Of a stretch of DNA of 64,000 nucleotides, positions 1-11,989 are shown one piece after another. Position 1 is the first letter of the stretch. Each line of letters opens with the position of its first letter. The translations under genes and the position numbers were made by a program. Below the pieces are notes generated by a model that worked only from the letters and a program-made list of their open reading frames with translations, did not search any database and had not been told where the DNA came from. The stretch lies in contig BPQB01000048.1 of assembly GCA_019973155.2 (NCBI GenBank), positions 1-64,000 of the forward strand. The letters are read 5' to 3'. This DNA comes from Phanerochaete sordida. Lineage: Eukaryota > Basidiomycota > Agaricomycetes > Polyporales > Phanerochaetaceae.

Positions 1-2553
1 GTACATGAAGACGGCACTGTGGAAGATGTCGAGGTATCACCAGGGTCGAGGAAATCCTTGTTGGAGTGTGACATCGGCTTGAGCGGCTGTATTAACATTG
101 ACTGGTACGATTGGCCGTCTTTTCATATGATTCGGTAACTGACCTATTGATAGGTATGGCGTGACGGCAGGGCGTCCTCACTCCGTGGGCGGGGTCTACC
201 TCTCGATAAATAATCTCCACCGGCGATCACGATATTTGCAGCGCAACATTATCCTGCTAACCGTGATTCCCGGCCCGAAGGAGCCAAGCCTTGAGCAGAT
301 GAACCACACTATCGACTACCTGGTCGATAACCTGGCGCCACTATATCGTGGTACGATGCTTTCTCACTCTCACTCTCGTGACACCATGCGCATGCTCAAG
401 CGGCATCCCAGGTATGATCATGGCCGTCCACGGCTGGCGCATTCCACCACGCGTCCATCTGGCGATCGAGATTCACAGCAGCGACATGCAGGCGTTGCGC
501 AAAGTCGTCGGACATGCAGCGCATGGTCATTCCACGCACCCGTGCCATGTCTGCTTCATCGTTCACGATGACATCAACTTGCCGTGTGGATATAACATCG
601 AAGGTGCGCGCCCGCGGCATACACGCCTCGTGTACTCATGCGCTATCTAGAGTTTGTCCTTCGTGACGACTGGGATCAGATGAAGCATGCAGAGGAATCC
701 CGCCGAGCAACAAGCAAGAAAGCTCGCAAGGATATTCTTGATGCCTTCGGCGTACGCTACACCGGGTTCAACGCCATGCCCGGGTGGCTGGGGATCTTGA
801 AGTCAATCATTGACTTCATGCACAACTTCTACCTGGGTTTGTCTCCGAAATCTCACGGTGACGACTATTCACGACGCTATCTAGGGATTGTGGGAGACAA
901 CTTCAAGCAGTTTCTCGCACAAGGGTACCTGTTGAATAAGAGCGAATGGAACCTTCTCGAAACGACAGTAAACTCCATCATCTGGCCCTCAGGGATTGGT
1001 CGCCTTCCTACGAATGTGAGTGCCGTTCTCATGGCCATGCTGCCCTTGTTACCACGCCTGAGTGACCCTGCAGCTTGGCGAGAACCACAGCCTCCAGAAG
1101 GCGGACCAGCTGCGGCGCTGGGTACACATCCAGCCCGTCGTGCTGTGGATCTGCTGGCGTGACGAAAACGATAAAATCCGTCCATACGGGAATGCCGTCC
1201 CTGCGAAATCCAAGTACCATCCGAAGTTCAAGCGCGCCCTCCACGACATCTACACCGCATCCTTGTACCTTGCCCTAGCAGAGCGCATCCTTGCATGCAA
1301 GTCTGTATCTATCAACGACGTGAAACGCGGCCAGGGCTATCTCCGCAAGTACTGCGAGATTCTCCTGCGCATAGGTGCGCACCTCACGATCAATCACCAT
1401 GTTGCGATGCACTATGTGGATATCTTTCGACGATTTGGTCCCGCTTACGTTTGGTGGCTCTTCGCCTTCGAGCGCTGTAACGGAGAGCAAGAGAACGTCA
1501 ACCACAACGGCCACGCAAACGGCGAGATGGAGCTCACGCTCATGCGGAACTGGGTGATGAAACATCGCCTATTTGAGGTGGTACGTCGCATTTCTCTCCC
1601 CTCGAATAATTTTTTGACTTGTGTGGTGATATTTCATGCTCACGGGCAGCTCGCATCGCTTCCGGAGGACGCTTCGAAGAAGGAGCGCGAGCTGATCGAG
1701 AAGATCACCCGTCAGAAGGGCACGGACAGAGGCACTTTGCGAACACATCTCGCGGGGTTTGCAGCGGGTAAGTGGAACAATCTTTCGCTTCGCTGAAGGC
1801 TTATATGTTCGGCAGAAAGCAGCGTGACGGTTCCGAAGCGATATCTCAAGAACTATTTCGACATCCGAGCCCTTCGCGATGCGCCGCAAGTCTATCAACT
1901 TCTTCTCGAGTTTGCGCGGCGCACTTGGCCTGGCGTGAACATCGTCGCCGACGGAACAATAGAGGAGGGCTCGACAGCACTCCTCTTCGAACACTCATGC
2001 AAGCTTCTTCGGGTCGTGTACAAGGACGGCGTACGGTACGGATCGTGCGAAGATACCCGGACAACACTGGATCGATTCGGCTGTGTCGATATCGAAAACT
2101 ACAGGTATCCGTGCAATATTCTCTACCATTTCCAGCTCGAGATACCCGACAAGGACCCTGTCAACTGCTCGGTTATCCAACGCTGTATCAGCGACGATAA
2201 CATTCCCGGAATGCCATGGGACCTCTAGTAAGTGCTGCCATTGATCTTGATTTGTTTCTCATAGCTTACCGCTTGCAGCGCGAGCGACCTGGGCATATAT
2301 ACAGTATATGCAAGCAGATACTACGCCGCCGAGGTGATACTGACCGATCAGCTCGCCTCGGCGGTGGCGATCCTTCCGACGTACTCAATGCGGCTGGGCA
2401 GTGACACACCACTCTGGATTGTGCTCTCCTTCGACAGAGTACGTACAAGTCATCGTCGAATTGATTGCTCGCTCATGCTTTAGTACACAGACAGGTATCG
2501 AGCCACTTGACGAATGGCTTAACGAGGCAATGGACGAGATCCTGGAAGAATGA
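1..2553 (+). CDS. Tnp2/CACTA-type transposase-derived protein, 5' end outside window
   Basis: This is the C-terminal 705 or so residues of a large protein. I read nine exons: <1-104, 154-350, 412-603, 651-1015, 1074-1580, 1650-1767, 1816-2227, 2279-2438 and 2491-2553. The eight introns are 47-69 bp and every junction keeps the frame, so nothing in the window breaks the gene. Recognisable blocks are GVYLSINNL and VIPGPKEPSLEQ early on, then FMHNFYLGL, WPSGIGRLPTN, VLWICWRD, and later INHHVAMHYVDIFRRFGPAY, WWLFAFERCNG, NGHANGEMELTLMRNWV and DGVRYGS. I recognise these from Agaricomycete proteins usually labelled Tnp2-family transposase or hypothetical. The family moves DNA elements, but no terminal inverted repeats were found, so this could be a host-retained relative. 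It faces the coiled-coil gene tail to tail. Family assignment is from memory of conserved blocks. Confidence 0.68.
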
Positions 2554-2562
2554 GGTACGCCG

Positions 2563-4210
2563 TCACATGTCGAACAGCTCGGCCTCAGACATGCCAGCTA
2601 ACAAGTCAGCCTGCCTCTTCTGCAGGTCTTCCTTCCAAGATTCATCGACAGAGGCCGTTCGAAGCCGCTTGTGCGCGCTGGCGCTCCGATCGACCCTCTC
2701 CTCACTCTCTGGATCCTGCGGGTCAGTCGCATCGCCCCAAAGGACTCCATTCTCGCAGACTCGGTCCTTGAGCCAGCCAGGGTGCTCAACGAGTAGCTCG
2801 GGCTTGACCATCCAGCGCGCGATGCGGTGCTTGACGAGACGAGAGGACGGTGGCGCGAAGTCGACCAAAGGGGCGCCTTGGATGCGGACGACCGTGCCGT
2901 TCATCCTGTGCAACTCAGGGTCTGGCTGCGCATCGACGTCGGCATAGCAGTCGATGAGCTGCACCTGCGTGAGATATCCAGCCAGATGACAGTGTATTAA
3001 CGTACTCACCAGCTGACTGCGGTAGTCCGGCGCATGCGTGACGAACCGTTCCGTGCCAGGCACGTCGCCTTGCTGTGCAGCAACAGCCTCGTATTCCTCC
3101 ATGGCCTTGACGGTAAACGCCCTGTCGTACTTCGGGTCCGTGTAAGCTGACGTCTTGCGCTTGCGAATGCGCTGCTCCAGGACCTGGAAAATCGACAGAA
3201 TGAGCTGGGGAGCATGGACAAGGTGCGTACACTCGTACCTTCAATGCGCGACTATTCTTCCACGCGGTCTTCGCTAAGTGTATCTCCTGCAGCTCAACCG
3301 TTCCCGTCCCCTCCCCTTCTTCTTGGGTTCCGTCCTCTACACCCTCTGCTGCCGCGACCTTGCCCACGGTCAGCTTTCCTGACGGTCTGCCGCCAGCTCC
3401 AGGCAACAAAGACTTCATCGCCTTGTTCATCGTGCCGAGCCTGGACACGATGCGCTCGCGGAGATCGGCATTGCTGATGATCTGCAATGTCGGACCTGCC
3501 TCCGGCACAGCCCCGGCGCCGTTGCTGCGAATATAGGTGAGCGTGTCATCGATGTTCTTCGCGTTGTGCGGATCGTCCTCAGGTGTAGAGGTAGGCGTCC
3601 ATCTGAACCTCATCAACTTCTTCTGAGTGGTCGAGTCCAGCGGCCAATCAGCGTCGTTCTCTGGAAAATGCGGAAGACTCTTAGCCCCGAGCTTGCGGAC
3701 GCCTTGCAGAGTGCAGAGAGCCTTGGTGATCACCAGCTGGGTGCATATATGCAGGTTAATCGTGAGTTCCTCCGCATATATGCAGCTTACCTTGATCTCA
3801 GCGCTGCCTTTCGCTTCTTTACTTAGCAGAGCTCGTGCAACTTGTGCAGCGGTGGCGTCCTCTGCTTGGGACCCACTGGTATTAGGTGCGTTCTCGTCCG
3901 CAGCATGAGCCTCGGTTTGCGAAGCTGACGCCTCGTCCTGAGCAGAGGAATGCCCAGGCTCGGTGGCGAGAACGCCGAGAAGGCCCTCGAGGTGAGCAAT
4001 GCGATTGCTGAACGACTCGAGTATCTTCTCAAGTCCATCGCACTTCATCTTCAGAAGCTTGTCACGCTTCTTTGCCTGCTCAAGCTCGTCTTGGTAAGTA
4101 CGAACATTATCCTCGAGTTCAGCAATCTTGATGACCGCGGTTTTCAGCTGCAGGAGATTGCCTGTACCGACACCAGGGGTCGGAGGAGGGGGCGGCGGAT
4201 TGTTCTGCAT
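2563..4210 (-). CDS. Coiled-coil protein of unknown function, basidiomycete type
   Basis: I read four exons: 4210-3791, 3736-3239, 3183-3010 and 2964-2563. The introns are 54, 55 and 45 bp with GTAAG/GTACG/GTGAG donors, giving 497 residues. The start is the first in-frame ATG (MQNNPPPPPPTPG). The open frame continues upstream from a non-ATG codon, so an extra 5' exon is possible. After a proline-rich start, residues about 15-75 form a charged heptad-like coiled coil (LKTAVIKIAELEDNVRTYQD onward). A central block has LQGVRKLGA, WPLDSTTQKKLMRFRW and YIRSNG. The C-terminal half has PKYDRAFT and APLVDFAPP. I recall similar unannotated proteins with a WPLD..RFRW block in other Agaricomycetes, with no known function. 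The stop lies 9 bp from the stop of the transposase-like gene. No enzyme motif seen. Confidence 0.6.
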
Positions 4211-4399
4211 GCTGGGACGACGGGCTGCGACGGCGGTCGGAAGCAAGGTGCGCTCCGGGGCGGGGCCCGGAGAGGAGGAGGGATGAGGAGGTGGGGTTGA
4301 CCGTTGTGGCGCCCTCCCCTGTGCCCCGTACAGGACGTCTCGAGCTTTCTGTCTTCGACACAGTGTTCTATACACCCTAGAGAGCTATGATTCATATTC

Positions 4400-5580
4400 T
4401 GAGAATATTCTACAAGGTGGAAAGCGCAGAAACCGGTCGAGCAGCGAGCAGGACGAGGGCAGTTAGCACTACCTAAAACGGATATATCGTATTATGTAAT
4501 GATGTCGGCGAAGATAACCCTCGGGCCTGACGGGTGTTACGCTCGCGCAGAATCTGAGTGCAGCCCCGTCACAATTCGAGCATAATCCTGGCCATAAGGA
4601 GTACATTGACCGTAAGTTACCTCTAGGCAGAATCCTGGTGTAACGTCGACATGATCTCAGCATAATCCTTAGGTTACGCCCACATTACTCCGTCGAATAA
4701 TCTCCCGTTCCGCGCGGTGTATGGACCCATGGAGTTTACGTGCACCGCTTGGGAATGTGCGAATGGGACGCGATGACAGCCGCGTCAGTGGCGGTAGCAC
4801 CAAGCGCACCATGTGCCCGATCCGATTGAGAAGCCCAGGAGCGCAGCTTTTCGGCCAGGGCTGAAAGTGGGCCGAAGCGCAGGTCATAGAGTCGCCTGTG
4901 CGGCTGGGGGCGTCTCTGAACGCGTGATAGTCGCCGAGCTCCAGGCCTTTGTGCAGGACTCCGTCGTCGAGCCAGCCATGCAATAAAGTGGTGCCGACAT
5001 GAGCCCAACATTCTCGGAGAGTTCGCGGGTAGTGCAGGGCGCGCGGCGAAACAGGCAAATCGCCGCGGGATGCTGCCCAAGCGAATGAGGCGCTTTTGTG
5101 ACACGGTGAAGATGAACGCTCTTGCCATCTGTCGGGAGAACACACCGTTAGCGTGGGCGTCGCCCTCAATGGAGGTAGTTCAGGGGAGCTTCCAGTGAAA
5201 GGTGATATTCTGGCATGGATTTCTGAGTAATCAGAGCCGAAAGGAGACGTAATATGGCGACACCAGCACCTCTGTTTGAAAAGCAAGCACAATCCACTGG
5301 AGAGGCCGTTGCAGATGCCGTAGGCCGAAATCGATGTAGCGGGATGCGCATCGAGAGGTCTGGGCCGTCATCATCTGCAGGTAGCAGGATATGCGAAGAT
5401 AATCGTGAGACGTGCTACGTAAGGGGAAAATGTAGACCAACATGGCTTGCTTACGTTTGAGAAGAGTTACAATTCATCCGGTAGTACGGCACCGCATGAG
5501 TGAGCCGCTTTCAAGCCGTCTATGTGCAGGCGGTAGTGGCGGGTCGAGTTCAAGTTCTCGCCAGCTTGCGCGCTCGACCA
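4400..5580. other. Intergenic stretch without a supported gene
   Basis: No spliced gene could be built. Two short direct copies of AGCATAATCCT lie near 4579 and 4658. A minus-strand open frame at 4669-5292 has no ATG-led, family-like sequence and I do not call it. The 3' end of this stretch runs into the promoter of Fb1. Confidence 0.5.
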
Positions 5581-5591
5581 GCGGCATAACA

Positions 5592-5622
5592 CCGGGGTCC
5601 CACGTTTGGTGTCCGGGGTACC
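5592..5622 (+). promoter_or_regulatory. Paired CCGGGG-core motif upstream of Fb1
   Basis: CCGGGGTCC at 5592-5600 and GTGTCCGGGGTACC at 5609-5622 lie about 165-200 bp before the Fb1 start. The same motif in the same gene-relative orientation lies before the four other class 1 F-box genes. The core fits the SYGGRG site of CreA/Mig1-type zinc-finger repressors, but the factor is inference. Confidence 0.45.
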
Positions 5623-5788
5623 GAAGCATTGCGCGTCTGACCTCTCCAGAGGACTTGACTCTCACCTGCATACGACGTCTTTGCGGATTACTATATCGTC
5701 CTCTACGCACGCCATAAGGTAAGTCATACTCGCGGATACTTGCACATCAAAGTTGTTGAGGAAATGTAGCAAGGCTCTGTGCTTCGAT

Positions 5789-7035
5789 ATGCGCAACATA
5801 CCGCGAGTGTTGCCTCAAGAGCTCGTGGACCTCATAATCGACAATGTCGCGGATGCCGAAGGCTCAGTCTATGTAACACTCTCCAGCTGTAGGCTCGTCT
5901 GCCGCTCTTGGGAGGCTCGAGCGGCGCTATACCTCTTGAAACGCGTAAGCGTGCTCGCCCCAAAGTTCGAAGCCTTTCTCCGCCTCGCCAAGACGTCCGA
6001 GCGCATTCGAACCTTTACGGAGGAGCTATCAATCCTAGGCGTGACCGCGCACCTCTTTGGGCAGTGGTCCGAACTATTCTCGGTGCTCCCCAAGCTTTCT
6101 TCACTCGAGATATGGAACGTCCTAGTCACGCCGACCGAGCCCGACTCATCGGACACGGCTATACATGTCCACACCCTCGCGAACTTCAAGCTCTACTGCA
6201 TCAACCTCGACACTCTACGTCTTTTCCTGCGACCGTTCTCTTACGTTGAAACCCTATCTCTGCGCTCTGAGCCCCTCTGGCACACCGTCGCGGGCGAACA
6301 AACCGCAGCCCAACCCCAGATCCGGCCACTGCCTGTCGGGCGGCTCATCCTCGAGAACTGCTGCGACTTCGCCACGCTCCGGGTCTTGCGGGAGATCCTG
6401 CGCCCAACTGCGGTAGTCGCCAACGAGATTCTTCGACGGAACTTCGGCGCGGTCGACGCGTTCCTGAAGAGCGCCGGATCGGGCGTCGAGGAGCTCGAGC
6501 TGCATCCCGCACGCGAAGACGCCCCGGCCGGGCTCGCGGAAGTACTTCTGCCCTGGGGTATGTTATTGCGCAAAGCCCTTTGGATGAGCTTAGAGCTAAC
6601 AACGTGTAGAACGTGCACGACCAGCTGATTTCCAGGGATTGGGATCGTGTGCCAAATTGAGGTTTCTTGAGCTAGACATCATCAACGTGTCGGTGAGTCC
6701 CGCATACCGTACACTGCTTCCGTTCTGTATCGTCTGACCAGAGGTCGCAGTGGGGTGGCTCCCTCTTCAAGGGCGTCCTGCTGCACCTGCCCGAAGGCAT
6801 TGAGAGGGTGCGCATCAAGCTCGCCTTCAGCCAGTGGGACTGTGCTCTTGGAGTGATTAGCTTGCACTTCGGCGCAAGGCCGACGAGGTACGCAAAGTTT
6901 GCATCGCTCGAGTTGTGCGGTCTCTGCGAAGGACTTCTTCCGGATGACGAGCAGCAGCGTCTGCGAAAGCTGCAGGCAGAAGTTCAGGGCTCTCTGCAGC
7001 CACGTTATGGTCCCGTCACCAAGATAATGCCGTAG
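5789..7035 (+). CDS. Fb1: F-box protein, class 1
   Basis: Probable substrate receptor of an SCF ubiquitin ligase. Exons 5789-6557, 6610-6692 and 6751-7035 give 378 residues. The F-box is at residues about 8-50 (LPQELVDLIIDNV, LSSCRLVCRSW, LLKRVSV). Leucine-rich strands follow (LPKLSSLEIW, LPVGRLILE). The last exon opens with Trp and ends PRYGPVTKIMP. Exon 2 is 83 bp, as in Fb9, Fb14 and Fb16. A leader intron is likely at 5719-5769 (GTAAGT to TAG), which explains why the frame upstream of the ATG lacks a start codon and yet resembles Fb9. It is the only F-box gene left of the repeat region, but its closest relative in the window is Fb9, 33 kb away, including promoter sequence. The substrate is unknown. 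Confidence 0.82.
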
Positions 7036-7540
7036 GTTACTTGTTTGAGCGTGGTTCCCTTTCCTGCATATGGCTCTTTGTGCATATCGTCTCCGCTATA
7101 TATCGAGCACTGTCGAAGTGTTGCTCCGACTTTGCTCCTGACTGTCCCTGAAATACACTTTTCAATAATATTTAGCCTCACTGCCGGCGAGGCGTCTCTG
7201 GCAAACGAACCGGAATCCCGCGTCTGCATCTCTGCACTGGCAACCTCCGAAGCGGAACTCACGAGCGCACTCGCACGCACGGCTGCCACCTCCTGCCCTC
7301 CCGCCCTCCCGACCGTGCGCGAGAAAGCAGACCGCACAGCACCCCTGCGCGACGCTCCGTCCTCGCCGCAGACACGCCGCGGCGCGCCCTGTGCCCAGTG
7401 TTCACTTCAATTATATTACCCGTACAGCAAGATTCGGCAAAAGTACATCGACAGGGTCTTCGGGGCGAGGTGGTAGAGTAAGGAGTATAAGCGGAGGAGG
7501 GTCGTGGTACATCGCGGACAGACAACAGGAGGGGCGCACG
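7036..7540. other. 3' to 3' spacer between Fb1 and the nucleoside transporter
   Basis: This spacer lies between convergent genes. I see no family-like coding sequence; it should hold the two 3' untranslated regions. Confidence 0.5.
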
Positions 7541-9782
7541 CTACACAAGCATCCCCGCGATCCCCGCAGCCTGCAGCGTCGAGATGAAGCCGCAGACCAT
7601 CGCGCTCGCCGCAATGCGCGCAATGGTGCGCGCACGGCTCGGCGCGAGCGCCCCAAGCACACCGACCTGAATGCCCAAACTCCCCAGATTCGCGAACCCA
7701 CACAGCGCATAGCTCGCGATCGTGTACCCGCGCTCGCTGAGCGGCGGGAACGGGCCCTCGCCGTGCATGATGCCCTGGAGCGTGGTGTACGCGACGAACT
7801 CGTTCGCGACGAGCTTCGTCGCGAGCAGCTGCGAGACGGCGAGGATCTCGTGCCGGGGCACGCTCAGGAAGAAGGTCACGGGGTAGAAGACGTAGCGCAG
7901 GATGACTTGCAGGGTCAGCGCGTGGATGCCGAAGCCCTTGCCGACCCACGTGAGCAGGCCGTTGATCGTCGCGACGAGCGAGATCACGGTGAGGACGTTC
8001 GTGCTGTGTGTGTGTGTCAGCACGGGGCTCGCCAAGGAAGAAAACGAGGAGGCTCACAGGATCTGGCCGGCGACGACGAGCCCGAAGACGGCGCCCTTGC
8101 TGAAGGCGTGCAGCGCGTTCGCGGGCGGGTGCTTGTCTGCGTCGCCGCGGTCGACGACGACGCGTCCGCGCGTGACGGGCTCGTCGGTCTCGGGCATGCG
8201 CATCTTGCTGATCGCGATGCTCGCGGGGATGCTCATGACGCTGGCCGTGACGAGGTTCTGGGGCGGCACGCCGAGGCCGATGTACGCGGAGAGCACGGAG
8301 CCGGCGATGGTGCTGAAGCCGCTCGTCATCGTGAGGTGGAGCTCGCTCGGCGTCATGTAGTCGACGTAGGGCCGCACGAGGCACGCGCTCTCGCCCTGGC
8401 CGATGAACGGCGAGGCGGCGGCGACGACGGCCTCGGCGCCGGAGATGTTCATGATCTTGAAGAAGAACCAGGCGAAGCCGCGGATGAGCCACTGCATGAC
8501 GCCGAGGTAGTACATCATCTGGACGAAGGCGATGAAGAAGATGATCGACGAGAGCGTGTTGACGAAGAACCAGTGCTTGTTGACCGTGTCCTGGTCGAAG
8601 AAGAACGCGCCGCCCTGGAGCGCCTGCGCGAGGAAGTCGGACGCGAGGTACGCGATCCACTTGAAGATGGAGAAGCCCGCGCCGGACTTGAGCACGAACA
8701 TCGCGATCGCCTGCTGCATGAACAGCCCGACGATGACGGTGGGCCTGTAAGCAGCGTCAGCCATCAAGCTCCGGAAAAGTGGGCGCGTGAACGCGAAAAT
8801 GGGCATCACGCGAGCGCGGCGGAGGGGTCATGTCTCGGACGCAGCGTGCCAGTGGCGGACGCGAGCACATGGCAGGGAGTTGCCTGGCGCTTATCTTTGC
8901 GGGTGTTTTCCAGAGGCGTGTGGCGCAGGGCATGGGAGGGGAAAGGAAGCCGGCAGCGATAGAGAGGGAACGGAACTCACCAAGGGACGTCTTTCCTGCT
9001 CGCACTCGTCACCCAGAAGCAGGCCTGGAAGACGAAGAGACCGAGGACCGAGATGGCGCGGTCACCGTAGCCAGAGTTCTGTGTCGGCAATTTCGCATGG
9101 TTTGCAGAAGCGACGGAGTAGCGAGTTGCGGGGGTGACGAGGCAAAAAGAGACCGTATATCAACTCTTCTTGAATGACCCACGGGAAAAGGGAGGGGAGG
9201 CTCAAACGAAAGGGGGACGTACAGCTGTCAGCGGGAAGCCGAACGCGCTTCCAAACACGATGCCCAGGAGGGCGAGCCAGCCCATGGCGAGGCGGACGTT
9301 GTACGGGAGGCGCATGAGCGGCTCCTGGACGCAGGGGAGCCAGACGGCCTCGATGGGGCGGGTGACATAGCGGTTGGGGATGAAGCGGAAGGCGATGACG
9401 GCGATGAAGAACCAGGCCCAGACGGTCTGCACGATCCTTTACGAGCAAGGAGGGCTCAGCGCGTGAGCGGCTGCAAGGCAGAGAATGCGCACCATCTGTG
9501 CCGGGTCGCGGGGAGGACGATGGACGAGATCCACCAGCCGAGGATGACGAGGGTGAGGGCGGCGAGGACGGGGACGCGGAAGCGGGCGTAGAGGCGGTCG
9601 AGCGCGGAGGGCGCGTCCTCGGGGTCGACGAGGCGCGAGGCGTCGCTCGCGGTCTCGTGGGCGACCTGCATCTCGGGGTCGACGACTTTTTCCTTGGAGA
9701 GCGACGCGCTGCTGGCCTGGGAGGCGGAGCGGACGAGCGGCGGCGGGTGCGGGGCTCCGGCGGTCTCGCGGATGGACGCCAT
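7541..9782 (-). CDS. Concentrative nucleoside transporter (CNT/SLC28 family)
   Basis: Membrane protein predicted to import nucleosides with a cation (H+ or Na+). Exons 9782-9493, 9436-9223, 9078-8981, 8744-8058 and 8003-7541 give 583 residues, about the usual length for fungal CNTs. A hydrophilic N-terminus of about 75 residues precedes the first membrane segment ([19 protein letters not shown]). The diagnostic core is [20 protein letters not shown], followed by LVRPYV, then [20 protein letters not shown] and [15 protein letters not shown]. The gate segment ends with [20 protein letters not shown]. Intron phases agree throughout; the second intron is unusually long (144 bp), so that junction is the least certain. 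An AT-rich TATA-like sequence sits near 9931-9945, about 150 bp upstream. It is a single-copy housekeeping-type gene inside an otherwise repeat- and F-box-rich region. Confidence 0.9.
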
Positions 9783-10390
9783 GGCTGCTGGGTCGTGCAG
9801 GGGAGAGAGAAAAGAGAGGAGGGGGCGGGCGGGTGCTCGCGCGCGACGAGGGCCGTCGGGGGGCAGCAGTTGGAGCGGGAGGGATCCCTGCACACGAGCA
9901 TTTTTTGGACGGCGGCGGGGGTATAAGTATATTCGGCCTCCGAGCCCTGTTATCAGCCGGACCTGGACCATGTGCTCCCCGAGGCATATGGCTTTGCATC
10001 ACACCTGGCCTTCCTCCCCTGCCGCGGCCGCCCCGCACAGCAATCCCATGCCTATCATCGGCGGCCCTGGCGCCCTTATCGCCCCCGCGCCGCCTCCCGT
10101 CGCCGTCGAAAGGTCACCGCACGTCGCGCGGGGCGTCGGGGAGCGCATGGCGGCGGCGCCCCCCAGCCAATGGATGTTCGTGAAAATCGACATGGCGGGG
10201 AGAAAAGAAGACGCGTGGGCGCGATCGAGATCCACCCCGCCGGAAGAACCACGATCAAGCCCCGCCCGCGCCGACGGTTGTCATTTTAGGTAGAACGCCG
10301 GGCACATCGGGTGATGGGATCGTGGCGCGCGCGCTCCCACGCTCCGGCGGCGTGTGCCTCGGGGCGGCTTCGCACACGAAACTCGGACAG
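9783..10390. other. Transporter promoter and GC-rich spacer
   Basis: This stretch holds the transporter leader and promoter. From about 10000 it becomes very GC-rich with no supportable gene. Confidence 0.4.
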
Positions 10391-10835
10391 GCAGCGTGCT
10401 GGTGGCCGCCGCCACATCCTTGGCACGCCCACTGCGTGCCAAGTACGTAATCCCAGGTCGCGTGGTCGGGTCTGCGTGCAGCCTGACACCGTTGCGGACT
10501 CGACCGCTCGCTTCCAAAATTTGGATTCCCGCATCAAAGCGCGACGCCAACCAGGCTCGCTTTGGCTCCGCGTCAGCACCGCCGCTTTGCATCCTGCGCT
10601 ATGCATACAGCGCGAAAGGGTCGCCACATTGAGAGCTAGGGGCCAACTACTCCCCGAAGGCGGCTCCGCATGGTGCGCGCGACAGCTCACCCGTTATCTT
10701 CGCTGACCTATCTTCCCACAGCACAGCATAGCAATATCTCCACACGAGCCAAGCACACTGTCTGTCAGGCCTTCGCGATAGCCTTGCGCGCCGTCAAGAC
10801 GCGCCGCGCGGTGCTGTGTCCCTGGCGGCCCTTTC
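10391..10835. repeat. Dispersed GC-rich repeat R, copy 1
   Basis: This stretch aligns by eye with 15434-15915 over most of its length. Shared anchors are GCAGCGTGCTGGT, CCACATCCTTGGCACGCCC, GGATTCCCGCATCAAAGCGC, CAACCAGGCTCGCTTTGGCT, CGTTATCTTCGCTGA and GAGCCAAGCACACTGTCTG. Both copies have the same orientation. The copies differ by many substitutions and short indels, so they are old. No open frame is conserved between them and no terminal repeats or target-site duplications were found, so its nature is unknown. Confidence 0.6.
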
Positions 10836-10999
10836 CAGATCTGTGGATATCCCGCCTCTACTCCCGCCCAGCGTCCGGCGCGAGCCTAGTAGAGCCTAGC
10901 AGCCGCGTATACCGAGTCACACGTCAGGCGCGACGCGCCGTCACACGCCATGTCCGGCCCTTAGACACGCCTAGGCCTGCGTCATCGGTGCCCGCGTCC

Positions 11000-11420
11000 C
11001 ACAGTCCGGGATCCCCGCCATTCCGCCACGCAGAGCATGTCCGGCGCGCTCGGCGTGGCGTTGCGCGGTCCACGCGGCGCCGCCGTGCTGCCGTTCCTCG
11101 CGCTATAGCTACTCCGCGCTCGCGCACGCGCTTCGCGAGACCGCTCGCGGATCGCGCACCACCTGCGCAGGCCACGGCCACGTCGTCGGGCCCGCCGCTG
11201 GCGATGCCGCCGCGCTCGCGGCGGGTACGTCCACCGCTTCCCGCACGGCTGCGCGCCGGGCTGCACAATGTCCCGCCAGCTCTGCCGCCCCCAGCCTTTC
11301 GCGGCACTCATGAACAATACGCAGCACGTCTTCCGCGGCGTCGGGCGGTCCACGTCTACCGCCGTGTCTGCGAGTGCATCACGCACCCTCTCCTTCTCTA
11401 CCATTCGCATCGCCGACGAC
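11000..11420. pseudogene. Decayed tandem copies related to the middle exon of the UnkA-C genes
   Basis: Segments around 11265-11400, and more weakly around 11030-11100, repeat anchors of the 11590-11720 relic: CAGCTCTGCCGCC, CCTTTCGCGGCAC and GGTCCACGTCTACCGCCG. The repeats fall roughly 280-315 bp apart. Reading frames are broken. The link to the gene family rests on the clearer copy at 11590-11720. Confidence 0.35.
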
Positions 11421-11589
11421 GGGCAGCACCATGAGCCTCTACGCCCCCAGGACGGTGATTTCCGCCGTTGCTCGCGCCAGTGGGTCGGTGTCTGGCGCGC
11501 GCTGCCTTGCTACGGCGACATGCTTGTCTCGGTGCTCGCGTCCGCCTCGCGCACCGTCGCGATTCAGCGCCGTCGTCCGCCCCTTCCCG

Positions 11590-11720
11590 TGCCTATGTCC
11601 ATTCTGCCAGCTCTCCGGCCACCTAGCCTTTCGCGACACGGCCGTCGACCGCCGCTTCGGGCGGCCCACGTCTACCGCCGCGTCCTCGAGTGTACCTGCG
11701 AGGGCGGTGGCGCTGGTCCT
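11590..11720 (+). pseudogene. Relic of the middle exon of the UnkA-C family
   Basis: By eye this aligns with exon 2 of UnkB (18311-18439). CTCTCCGG opens both and CGCCGCGTC.TCGAGTG is shared. GCGAGGGCGGTGGCGCTG in the relic corresponds to GCGGAGGCGGTGGCGCTG in the gene. The central part is shorter by several bases, so the frame is lost. Confidence 0.5.
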
Positions 11721-11989
11721 CGCGCGGGCGCGTCGGTGTGCGGCGCGCGCGCTGCGATGCTCCTGCCACACGCTCGCTCCGGTGCTCAGCGCCGCGTTTT
11801 GCGGCCCGTCAGGTACATCGCGGTACACACGCCAGCGATGCCGACCCGCAGCGTGACGTCCTGCCCGCTTGAGGCGGGGCTGGCCAGTGGCAGTGGCGGT
11901 GCGCTTGCGATTTCTCGAAGCGTAGGGGCGCGCCGCACGCGCACTCCGGCTTGTGGTGGCGACGTCGCCCGCTGGCTGTGATCCGACGC

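Noticed and set aside
135..153. Apparent frameshift or stop in the transposase-like gene
   Set aside because: A 49-bp intron at 105-153 with a TAACTGAC branch-like site and TAG acceptor restores the frame.
4669..5292. 207-codon minus-strand frame
   Set aside because: The initiator is doubtful, there is no family-like motif, and two other minus-strand frames overlap it.
7391..8962. 523-codon plus-strand open frame
   Set aside because: It is the opposite-strand shadow of the nucleoside transporter; its sequence is Arg/Asp/Glu-rich low complexity typical of antisense GC-rich codons.
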